From: Citreicoccus inhibens
GTDB lineage: Bacteria; Myxococcota; Myxococcia; Myxococcales; Myxococcaceae
Length of the DNA stretch: 64,000 nt
Direction of reading: 5' to 3'
Assembly: GCF_019039035.1 (NCBI RefSeq)
Contig: NZ_JAHNZT010000020.1
Coordinates: 62,001-126,000 of the forward strand
Shown here piece by piece: positions 1 to 7,567 of this stretch (its first letter is position 1; every line of letters begins with the position of its first letter). The notes beneath the pieces are model-generated. The model searched no databases. It was not told the origin of the DNA and saw nothing but the letters and a program-made list of their open reading frames with translations. A program made the position numbers and the translations under genes.

Positions 1-758
1 GCGGAGACGCCGTCTGGCCCGAGTGCCTGCCTCGCCCGCTGAATTGCGTCGAGTGTGCGTCGATGGCTGTCCCCTCCTCGGACAGGACGCTGGGCATTGT
101 GGAGATCCTCGGGCCCGTCCAGAGAGGTCGAGAGCAGCACTCCGTGAACTCGACAGAAGTCCAGCACCTCGTCCGTGAGTCGGGAGAGGTTGCTCGCAAT
201 CACGAACTGGAGAGCCCGGCCATGCACGGCGTTCATGGCCTTGGCCCGCTCGATGATGTACCGGATGCGTTCGAAGTGGAGCAGCGGCTCCCCACCCTGG
301 AACTCGATCTTGAGGGCGGGAGATGGACTGCGGAACATGAAGTCGAGCGCCCGGTCGGCATGTTCCTGCGACATGTCGAACTCGAGGCGGCCTTCCGCCT
401 GCCGGGACACCTGGCAGTAGGCGCACGAGTGGTCGCAGCGCAGGGTGACCACGAAGATGTGCAGCCCGGTGAAGTTCGCCAACTGCTCCGCGCGGGTCCG
501 ATACTTCAGGGCAAGCAGTTCGAGCGCCACGCGTGAGTGTGCGTCGAACAGGAAGTGGCGCGACTTGAGTGCTTGATATGTCGGACGGTCCGGTGGCAGC
601 GAATGGCCAATGAAGTCGACCAACTCCTGCCGGGAGAGCACGACGTATTCGCCGGCGTCGTTCGTGACGACATACCGGGCGGCGTCCAGTCGGCTGAAGC
701 GAACGGGCGCGAGCTGATAGCCCTGCGTGGATTGATACCGGGCGCGGTCATGGAACAT
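1..758 (-). CDS. hxsB: Radical SAM maturase HxsB, C-terminus cut off by window edge
   Basis: Radical SAM enzyme, one of the two that modify the His-Xaa-Ser protein HxsA in the four-gene Hxs cassette. I translated the minus strand from the ATG at 756-758; the frame stays open to base 1. An N-terminal region of about 120 residues precedes a CX3CX2C [4Fe-4S] cluster motif (residues CDHSCAYC). It is followed by the SAM-binding motif EFQGGEP and the strand/turn segments STSLDGP and NAQRP, all typical of peptide-modifying radical SAM proteins. The C-terminal part lies beyond the left edge, as presumably does the partner enzyme HxsC. The start lies 14 bases after the hxsD stop codon, so it is the last visible gene of the operon starting at 10,254. 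Radical SAM identity is certain from the motifs. The HxsB label rests on the adjacent HxsD and HxsA. Confidence 0.85.
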   Translation of the reverse strand, partial: MFHDRARYQSTQGYQLAPVRFSRLDAARYVVTNDAGEYVVLSRQELVDFIGHSLPPDRPTYQALKSRHFLFDAHSRVALELLALKYRTRAEQLANFTGLHIFVVTLRCDHSCAYCQVSRQAEGRLEFDMSQEHADRALDFMFRSPSPALKIEFQGGEPLLHFERIRYIIERAKAMNAVHGRALQFVIASNLSRLTDEVLDFCRVHGVLLSTSLDGPEDLHNAQRPVRGGDSHRRTLDAIQRARQALGPDGVS

Positions 759-772
759 GGCGTGCGTCGAAT

Positions 773-1141
773 TCAGTCCTGGCGAATCAGGTCCGTACGC
801 GAGAAGGCCTGGGCGACAATCAGGGCACGCAGGGCTCGCGTCTCGTCGCCTACCTGTTCCCGGAGCTCCTGGTCCAGCAGCTCCTGGAAGAACAGCCGCA
901 GGGTCTCCAGCGCGTCTTGCTCAGTGACGGTGGGGGCGAAGATGCAGCGAATGGGGAGGCGCTCCTCCTTGGGTGAGTCGAACACCGCAGTGAATTGCTC
1001 CGCGAAGCGGTAGGCGGACTTCTGAATCGCCGCGAGTCGATAGACGCGCAGATCGAGGAGGGTTTGAATCACCCCGTCTCGGAAGATGAAGGGGGATTGT
1101 GTCTCGGTGTCCGTCTTCGTCACCTGATCGCTCCTCACCAT
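773..1141 (-). CDS. hxsD: His-Xaa-Ser system protein HxsD
   Basis: Small soluble protein of 122 residues, with no signal peptide or membrane segment. HxsD is an obligate member of the HxsABCD cassette; its biochemical role is unknown to me, and a helper or recognition role beside the radical SAM enzymes is inference. What marks it is a hydrophobic first strand, then VYRLAAIQKSAYRF, the tyrosine/alanine-rich helix I associate with this family, and a Glu/Arg-rich C-terminal helical region. Its ATG overlaps the end of hxsA by seven bases (1135-1141), which suggests translational coupling, and hxsB starts 14 bases after its stop. A GTG one codon downstream is an alternative start. Confidence 0.78.
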   Translation of the reverse strand: MVRSDQVTKTDTETQSPFIFRDGVIQTLLDLRVYRLAAIQKSAYRFAEQFTAVFDSPKEERLPIRCIFAPTVTEQDALETLRLFFQELLDQELREQVGDETRALRALIVAQAFSRTDLIRQD

Positions 1142-1734
1142 TCAATCGAGACCTGGCCCGTTTGCCCCGCGACGAGCTCCACCTCGACCGTGGTGGAGCC
1201 CAGGAATGGATTCTCGACACGGACCCTGTGCTTGCCCGCAGACAGCCGCATGACTCCCGTCACGTCCACGCCCGCCGGCTTCTCATCGACGAAGATTCGG
1301 CCTCCGGGGTACGCGATGAAGGACACCGACGCCGCCTTGGGCGGAGGGGCGGGATGTGTCCTCGGCTCGGACGCGGGATGCACCTTCGGCTCGGATGAGG
1401 GATACGTGGTGGGTTCGGGCGGTGGTGGGGCCTTCGGTGCAACTGGGGCAACATAGTCGTCACCGCTGTAGCTTCGACTCCTGCTGCCGCTCCCAGAGTA
1501 GTGGCTGCGATGAGAAGAATGGGAGCGATGACCCGCCAGCAGGATCTGGCCCTGCGTGGGAGGCACGACGAGGAGCAGCTCACCCCGCGAGTCCTCTTCA
1601 TCGCGACGCCTCCAGGTGGGCTGGGCGACCTGGAGCGTGATGCCGGGGACGAGTAGCCCCGAGGGCGCCGCGCCACCCAGCAGGCCCATGAGCGCCGCGC
1701 TGACGGAGAGCAGACGGGGAGGTTTCGAGTTCAT
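1135..1734 (-). CDS. hxsA: His-Xaa-Ser repeat protein HxsA with C-terminal PEGA-like domain
   Basis: Probable substrate of the Hxs radical SAM enzymes, 199 residues. An N-terminal hydrophobic stretch (about residues 8-32) could be a signal or membrane anchor. At residues 69-80 there are four contiguous His-Xaa-Ser triplets, HRS HSS HRS HYS, followed by a Ser/Gly/Arg segment; this is the defining motif of HxsA. A proline-rich spacer (about 97-133) leads to a beta-rich C-terminus (about 135-199) with the PEGA-like pattern GGRIFVDEKPAG and a basic hydrophobic strand HRVRVENP. The HxsA proteins I recall do not carry such a domain. The chosen ATG (1732-1734) overlaps the stop of the upstream gene as ATGA, and the 3' end overlaps hxsD. 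A longer open frame continues upstream, but only inside the neighbouring gene. Confidence 0.85.
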   Translation of the reverse strand: MNSKPPRLLSVSAALMGLLGGAAPSGLLVPGITLQVAQPTWRRRDEEDSRGELLLVVPPTQGQILLAGHRSHSSHRSHYSGSGSRSRSYSGDDYVAPVAPKAPPPPEPTTYPSSEPKVHPASEPRTHPAPPPKAASVSFIAYPGGRIFVDEKPAGVDVTGVMRLSAGKHRVRVENPFLGSTTVEVELVAGQTGQVSIEW

Positions 1735-3965
1735 GGCGACACGTCTCCAATCCGCAGCTCCATCAGGGATGTTCCACTCCATCTCGCCACGAGAGGCACC
1801 GCGCCATCCCTCCAGGAGGACTGTGTGGGAGCCTTGCCGGAGAGTGCCTTCGGAGGTGAGGGCAGTTCGACCGAGTGTCCCAGGACACGCGCGAGGAGTG
1901 CCTTCGTGGTTTCGGAACCGCTGCCATTGAGGGCTCGCGAGCCCTTGTTCGCGCCCACCAGATATGCGCCCACGCAGCGCCCGTTCTTGAGTGCGCAGAA
2001 GAGCGTAACTTCTGAGGTGGTCTTCGTCAGGATGTTGGGCGTGCTCCCCGCCGTCAGGTCCATCAGCGCGATGGCCATGGCTCCGTCGGCGCCGATGAGC
2101 GCGATCCGCGCTCGCTCCTCTCGAGCCCACACCGAGGCTTGGTGCGCAAGCTCTCCCAGCTTCGCATCGGATGGGTTTTCCCCCAGCTCGGTGCTGAGCG
2201 CGCTTGTCTTGTCGAGGCGCACGACCCACTCCAGGGTGGCGACCTTGGGGCGAGGCGCAGGGGTCAATTGCTCCACGAGTGCCGTGCGTACCTGTCCGAG
2301 TTGCTGCTCGCGGCTCGGTGTGGGCTCGGCGCGAAGCGCGGCGGACAGGGCCTTCCATCGGCAGAGATCCGTCCCGCATCCTGCGTACTCCGTGTCGTGG
2401 AGACGCGCCGTCAGCTCACCAAAGTCCTTCGCGAATCCTTGCTCGAGCACGGGGCGGGCTGAGGCGAGCACTTCCGATGCGACGTTCACATCCTTGCGCT
2501 CGAGCGCTGCGAGAACCTGCTTCCGCGCGAGGGTCTGGAGATGCTGTTCGACCTTCGACCGCTCCGATGAGCCGGGCTTCAGCAGGAGTGCATCCTTGGC
2601 GACCGCGTCCACATGAAATTCCTGGAGCGCATGGGCGAGATGGAGCGCTGTCCAGGCCGGTTGGAGCCCAGGCTCCTCAGGGCCGCCCAGTGCGATCAGC
2701 TCCAGGTTGGCGTCGTCGAGGCGGCCCTCGGAGATGTGTCGTTGGGCCTCGTCGAGCCTGGGTTCCGATGCCACCGCGAGGACGCCGACCAGGAGCGCGG
2801 AGACCGCTGCGCCGATTCCCCATCGTCGCGCCCGTTCCTTCCGTCCCAGGGTCGAGTGCTGGACGAAGCGCTCGGCCAGAATCGCGGATGCACCGAGGAC
2901 GGTGCTGAGCGCCAACAACAGGCCGTTCCAGAAGTAGACGCCACGCAGGGTGTAGAGCAGTGGCACCCCGATGGCCACCGCGACGAGGGCGGCTCGCGCC
3001 GCGAAGACCTTCCGGGCTCGTGCGGCGAACTGCCGGTCTGCGGCGACGGGGGGCGGGAGCATCCGCTGGCCCTCGAACCCAATCGCTGTCGGGGGCGCGT
3101 CCGTGATGGCGTATGAGACGCGCGCGGTGGGGACGTCGAAGACCTGGAAGCTCTGGCGAGTGATGCGCTCTCGCGACTTGAGTCCGACCTGGGTCTTTCC
3201 CCAATGCGCCTGGAGCCAATCGGCGGAAAAATGGGGTGCGACCTTCTCCCGGGTCAGTACGCCGTTCGCGGTGATCTGGCCCACGAGCTTCGCGTCCTTC
3301 TCCATGTCTCCAGTCGTCCACTCCAGTCGGCGCAGTTCCTCGTCTTCCGTCATCACCAGGAAGTCGAAGCGGACTGCCTCGACGAACTCGAGCCAGCGCT
3401 GTTCCCGGCCGGACCCGCTGCACGTCGAGCAAGACAGCCGGCCTCCAAAACAGCGACGACAAGGCACCATCCCTGTCGCACCGCACGCCTTGCAGTTCAT
3501 GAGCCGGCGGGAGCCGTTCGAGGCCCGGCCATAGGCCTTCCGGGAGCCTCCGCAGTGGGAACAACGAAGCTCTGCTCTGCCTCCGCAATCGGCGCAGGCG
3601 ACATCGCCTCGTCCATCGCACGGAGTGCACGCGAGGACGGAGAGGCTGCTCTCGCGGAGGCTCGCTTGTGTCTCCTCCCAAGGGTCCACGCTGTCCGCGC
3701 TTCGCCTCACGCCCGTGACACGCGGCGAGCCCTGGGCCGTGCTTTCCTTCCACACCACTTGCCGCTCGGTGATGATGGAGTAGAGGCGACAGGCCCTGCG
3801 CACCTGCGGCTCCACCGTGCGGATGAAGTCGGTCGGATTCGCCGGGGGGACGGGCAATCGGCGCGTCCAGTTCGAGAAGGCCTGGACGGCGGCGTGCTGG
3901 ATGGCCTCCTCGCCCTCGAGAGGCATCGGGTCGACTGCCTGGGATTCGTGAGATGGATGGCTCAT
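1731..3965 (-). CDS. Membrane protein with DnaJ-type zinc finger, in Shango/Hxs operon
   Basis: A 744-residue protein of unknown function. An N-terminal soluble region carries a Cys-rich block at about residues 115-190 with repeated CXXCXG motifs (CTPCDGRG, CADCGG, CSHCGG, CKACGATG, CRRCFGG, CSTCSGSG), as in the zinc-binding cluster of DnaJ. There is no J domain. Around residues 315-400 come hydrophobic segments (about three transmembrane helices), followed by a C-terminal region of about 330 residues without a domain I recognise. The ATG at 3965 is preferred because it lies 28 bases after the sngC stop, whereas longer starts would run inside sngC. Its stop overlaps the hxsA start by four bases. 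It therefore links the Shango-like genes to the Hxs genes, and may be a membrane receptor or chaperone-like partner for HxsA (inference). Confidence 0.8.
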   Translation of the reverse strand: MSHPSHESQAVDPMPLEGEEAIQHAAVQAFSNWTRRLPVPPANPTDFIRTVEPQVRRACRLYSIITERQVVWKESTAQGSPRVTGVRRSADSVDPWEETQASLRESSLSVLACTPCDGRGDVACADCGGRAELRCSHCGGSRKAYGRASNGSRRLMNCKACGATGMVPCRRCFGGRLSCSTCSGSGREQRWLEFVEAVRFDFLVMTEDEELRRLEWTTGDMEKDAKLVGQITANGVLTREKVAPHFSADWLQAHWGKTQVGLKSRERITRQSFQVFDVPTARVSYAITDAPPTAIGFEGQRMLPPPVAADRQFAARARKVFAARAALVAVAIGVPLLYTLRGVYFWNGLLLALSTVLGASAILAERFVQHSTLGRKERARRWGIGAAVSALLVGVLAVASEPRLDEAQRHISEGRLDDANLELIALGGPEEPGLQPAWTALHLAHALQEFHVDAVAKDALLLKPGSSERSKVEQHLQTLARKQVLAALERKDVNVASEVLASARPVLEQGFAKDFGELTARLHDTEYAGCGTDLCRWKALSAALRAEPTPSREQQLGQVRTALVEQLTPAPRPKVATLEWVVRLDKTSALSTELGENPSDAKLGELAHQASVWAREERARIALIGADGAMAIALMDLTAGSTPNILTKTTSEVTLFCALKNGRCVGAYLVGANKGSRALNGSGSETTKALLARVLGHSVELPSPPKALSGKAPTQSSWRDGAVPLVARWSGTSLMELRIGDVSP

Positions 3966-3993
3966 GGGAGACAGGGCCTCATCAGGGGAATCG

Positions 3994-6255
3994 TCACTGC
4001 AACACCTGCTGGGCAGCCCGCAGCGCTCCCTGGACATCCAGGTACCGCGCGGCATAGTCGCGAGCGAGCAGCTCCTCCGGCACGAAGCCGTCGTGCTTCT
4101 CGAGGGCCATGTTGGCCACGTAGCGGGTGAGGGACTCAGCTCGAGGTTCGCCCGCTGCTACGAGCGCGCGCAGGGCGCTTTCCACGTCGGATTGTTGCCC
4201 TTCCACGCTGAGCACTGGCCCCAAGGTCTCCACCGCCAACCCATGCGCCCGGAGCGCGAGCGCCAGCGTGTGCACCACCGCGTCGCCAGCCCACGGGAAG
4301 ACATGGACCTGCCGACCGGAGGCCACGATGGCTCGCTCGCTGAGCCTCCAGCGCCGGAAGGTCGCGCGAGCTTCCGTCAGCAGCTCCTGTGCGCGCGCAT
4401 CCAGGTAGCGGGGCAGGGTGTCGCTGGCATAGACCGAGCGCATCTGTTCCCGGACCCGGTCATGCACACCGCCCACGCCGGTCGACTCGAACATGGGGAC
4501 TCGCCCCGCGGGCGCGGGCTCCAACTCCACGACCTTCTCGTCTCCCTGCACGGCAAGCACTCGCCACCGCCGTCCGCCGAAGATGAGGTACGTGCCGACG
4601 AAGAGCGGCTGGTCGATGGGCATCGTGCCCAACGTGCGTCCTCCGCTCACCAGCCGGAACTCCTCCACCGAGGCGAAGGCCGCATAGAAGCTGTAGTGGT
4701 TGACGAGCCGCTCACCGACTCGCCCCAACAGCAGGGTCCCATCCGAGGACTGCGAGATCAGCTCCCGTTGTCCCAAACCCCGCAGGAAGCTCGCGAAGTC
4801 ATGGCGCGCCACCCTCGCGAAGGGACCTTGGTGACACAGCGCCAGGAATGCCTCGCCTGCCTTGACGCCGCCATGCTGGGCGATGAGCGAGAGCAGTTGC
4901 TGCACCAGCGTTGAGAAGTGGTAGGCCCCCGACGCGGGGGGCTCGAACCAGTTCGTCAAGAGCAGGTCGAGCATGGCCACGGATTGGACCAGTCGCACGC
5001 GGAGTTGGTCCGGCAGTGGGCTGGTGCTCGTCAGCTCGGCTTCCTGCAGATACATCCGGAGCACGGCGGGTCCGCCCTTCCGGCCACTTCGCCCCAGGCG
5101 CTGACGGAGGCTGGCCACTGAGGGAGGGACTCCCACCTGCGCGATGCTCTGCACCGCGCCCACATCGATGCCCATCTCCAGCGTGGTGGTGCACACGAGG
5201 CTGACGGGGCGCTGCTTGGCCTTGAGCGCGCTCTCCGCTTCTTCGCGCAGCTCCTTGGAGAGGTTGCCGTGGTGCGGGAAGAACTCGTTGGGCAGCCGCG
5301 CCTCTTCACACATGCGGCGCAACAAGTCCGCGTAGAGTTCGACGTTCGCCCTGCTGTTGGCGAACACGAGGTTGTGTGTCCCCCTCAGCGTCTTGAAAAG
5401 GTGGGCCCCCACGTCGTGCTCGTCCTCGGGCCTGCCGTCAGCGGGCTCAGGGCCACCTGGCCCCCTATTCGAATCGTCTTCGCTGGAGGCGAGCTGCCGC
5501 GCATCGGGCGCGCGCCTGCGATAGCCCCTGAGCTGAAGGAGCAGCTCTCCACCGCCCGCGGTGGAGTTGCACAACTGGACCTTCGCGCCACCGCCGGGCC
5601 GGATGAATTCCGCGGCCAGTGACATATCGCCCAGCGTGGCGCTGAGGCCCACTCGCGGCACGGTGCGACGCAGCGTCAGTTCGAGTCGATGCAGGAGCGA
5701 TTGGAGCTGGCAGCCGCGCTCGGTGCCAATGAAGGCATGCAGTTCATCGATGACAATGACCTCCAGTCCCGAGAACAGTCCCACGAGCGAGGAGCCCTGG
5801 CGGATGAAGAGTGCCTCGAGCGACTCCGGCGTGATGAGGAGAATGCCCGCGGGCGACTTGAGCAGCTGCGCCTTGTGTCCCTGGGAGACATCACCGTGCC
5901 AGCGATGCACGGGGATGCCAAGCCCCGTGCAGAGCCCGTCCAGCCGCTCGAACTGGTCATTGATGAGCGCCTTGAGCGGGCCAACGTAGATGGCGCGCAC
6001 GCTCCCGCCGGCCGCATCGGCCAGCCGGCTGCAAATGGGCAGGAAGGCGGCCTCCGTCTTCCCGCTGGCCGTCGATGCCGAGAGGATGACGTCGTGCGTC
6101 CCCTCGAGGATGGGAGCGATGGCTGCCTCTTGAATGCCTCTCAGCTCCTTCCACCCCTGCGTCCATACCCAGCGCTGCACCTGGGCGTGCAAGCGTTGGA
6201 AGGCGCTCGAGGTGGCGCCGCTCGGGTCAGAGCTTGAAGGATGCGAGCTCATCAT
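3994..6255 (-). CDS. sngC: Lhr-type DEAD/DEAH helicase, Shango SngC-like
   Basis: Superfamily 2 helicase of 753 residues. Motif I is ASTASGKTEAA, motif II is the DELH box in VIVIDELHAF, motif III is SATLGD and motif VI is QRLGRSGRKGG, giving two complete RecA-like domains. The C-terminal half has a winged-helix-like region and a segment resembling Lhr/BrxHI helicases. Such helicases act on DNA or RNA using ATP. Next to a TerB-domain protein and a DUF2791 ATPase this is the composition of the three-gene Shango anti-phage system (SngA, SngB, SngC), as I recall it from published screens. Its start lies 29 bases inside the end of sngB, so translation is probably coupled; an internal start is possible. 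No nuclease motif is seen. Confidence 0.8.
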   Translation of the reverse strand: MMSSHPSSSDPSGATSSAFQRLHAQVQRWVWTQGWKELRGIQEAAIAPILEGTHDVILSASTASGKTEAAFLPICSRLADAAGGSVRAIYVGPLKALINDQFERLDGLCTGLGIPVHRWHGDVSQGHKAQLLKSPAGILLITPESLEALFIRQGSSLVGLFSGLEVIVIDELHAFIGTERGCQLQSLLHRLELTLRRTVPRVGLSATLGDMSLAAEFIRPGGGAKVQLCNSTAGGGELLLQLRGYRRRAPDARQLASSEDDSNRGPGGPEPADGRPEDEHDVGAHLFKTLRGTHNLVFANSRANVELYADLLRRMCEEARLPNEFFPHHGNLSKELREEAESALKAKQRPVSLVCTTTLEMGIDVGAVQSIAQVGVPPSVASLRQRLGRSGRKGGPAVLRMYLQEAELTSTSPLPDQLRVRLVQSVAMLDLLLTNWFEPPASGAYHFSTLVQQLLSLIAQHGGVKAGEAFLALCHQGPFARVARHDFASFLRGLGQRELISQSSDGTLLLGRVGERLVNHYSFYAAFASVEEFRLVSGGRTLGTMPIDQPLFVGTYLIFGGRRWRVLAVQGDEKVVELEPAPAGRVPMFESTGVGGVHDRVREQMRSVYASDTLPRYLDARAQELLTEARATFRRWRLSERAIVASGRQVHVFPWAGDAVVHTLALALRAHGLAVETLGPVLSVEGQQSDVESALRALVAAGEPRAESLTRYVANMALEKHDGFVPEELLARDYAARYLDVQGALRAAQQVLQ

Positions 6256-7567
6256 CTGCTCCGGACACAGGGCTCCCCGCCTCGGTCTCGGTCAGGGGCG
6301 CCAGGTCGGGATTGACGTCCGCGGCGAATTCCACGCCGCCGAGCAACTCCTTCCAGTTCGCGCTCGGGTTCTGTTCGAGCACGGCCAGGAGATTGATGAA
6401 GGCGGTGACGGTGCTCCGGGGCGTGCGGAAGTAGGCCTCGCCGATCCGTTCGGAGCAGTGGGTCATGAAGCCCTGGAGTCCCTCGTCGGGCAGGCGCTGT
6501 GCAGACGTGTCTCCGGCGGAGTAGACATGCCTCAGTTTGGTGAGCAGGACGTACAGGTCCTCGGGGGTGAGGTTGGCCAGCCGGAGGACCGGGGAGCTGT
6601 AGTCAACCATGCTGCCCACCGCGAAAGTGTTCTGGGCCAGTCGGGACTGGAGCGCCTCGTAGCTGTAGAGGCCACGGCGTGTGTCCATGAGGAACTCCGG
6701 TGTCCCTCCCAGGATGAAGCCCAGACCTTCGGCGCTCCCCTGGAGACAATCATTGAGGATGCGGAGGATCTGCTCGTAGTTGGATGCGCGTGCTTTGGTA
6801 TTGGCCAGCTTGTAGAGGTTGACCAGCTCATCCAGGCACACCAAGAGCCCGTCATAGCCAGACAGACGGACGAATCGGGCCAGGAGCTTCAGTTGATCGT
6901 AGACATCCGCGTCGTCGATGATGGTGCGGACTCCGAGTGCCTTGCGCGCATCGGTGCGCGTCGAGAACTCGCCGCGCAGCCACTTCACGGCGTCCGCCTT
7001 GAGCACCTCGTTGCCGCTGTCGTGGCCGCGCCAGTAGGCGGCGATGACCTCCGCGAAGTCGTACCCGCCCACCAGTTCTGACAGTGCGGCGAGCTTCTCC
7101 CGGATGACCACCTCGGCATTCTGGTTGCGGCTCTTCGCGTCCGTGAGGGCGCTGGAGACGAAGCGCTCCACGACGCTGGCGAGCGCGCCGCCCTCAGGGC
7201 GGGCTCGGGTGGCCAGATTGCGCATCAGCTCCGCGTAGAGTCCGCGAGCCTTGCCGTCCGTTGCGTGGATGCGCCGGTCGGGATTGAGGTCCGCGTGCAG
7301 GGTGACGAGCCGCTTCTCCAAGGCGATGGAGCGGATGAGATTGAGGAAGAACGTCTTGCCAGAGCCGTACTCGCCGATGACGAAGCGGATGGCACTTCCT
7401 CCCTCGGCGATTCGCTCGACGTCGCGGACCAGGGCCCGGACTTCCTCCACTCGACCGACCTGGATGTGTTGTTGACCCACGCGAGGCACCACACCCGCGC
7501 GCAGCGACTGGACGATGGCGTCCCGATCCTTGGGCCTGATGCGTCCCTGCGGTGTCGCGTCTGTCAT
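6227..7567 (-). CDS. sngB: BrxD/DUF2791-like ATP-binding protein, Shango SngB-like
   Basis: P-loop ATPase of 446 residues. The Walker A motif is GEYGSGKTFF (near residue 66) and the Walker B motif is LLVCLDELVNLY (about residue 240). The segment after it, LRILNDCLQG followed by GFILGGTPEF, matches the sensor-containing core of the BREX ATP-binding family (DUF2791, BrxD). In Shango the ATPase sits between the TerB protein and the helicase, exactly as here. It probably provides ATP-dependent assembly or loading for the helicase, but this is inference. The ATG overlaps the sngA stop by four bases (7564-7567). Confidence 0.82.
   Translation of the reverse strand: MTDATPQGRIRPKDRDAIVQSLRAGVVPRVGQQHIQVGRVEEVRALVRDVERIAEGGSAIRFVIGEYGSGKTFFLNLIRSIALEKRLVTLHADLNPDRRIHATDGKARGLYAELMRNLATRARPEGGALASVVERFVSSALTDAKSRNQNAEVVIREKLAALSELVGGYDFAEVIAAYWRGHDSGNEVLKADAVKWLRGEFSTRTDARKALGVRTIIDDADVYDQLKLLARFVRLSGYDGLLVCLDELVNLYKLANTKARASNYEQILRILNDCLQGSAEGLGFILGGTPEFLMDTRRGLYSYEALQSRLAQNTFAVGSMVDYSSPVLRLANLTPEDLYVLLTKLRHVYSAGDTSAQRLPDEGLQGFMTHCSERIGEAYFRTPRSTVTAFINLLAVLEQNPSANWKELLGGVEFAADVNPDLAPLTETEAGSPVSGADDELASFKL

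Noticed and set aside
63-536. Plus-strand open frame of 157 codons
   Set aside because: Shadow of hxsB on the other strand; the minus strand encodes the radical SAM motifs.
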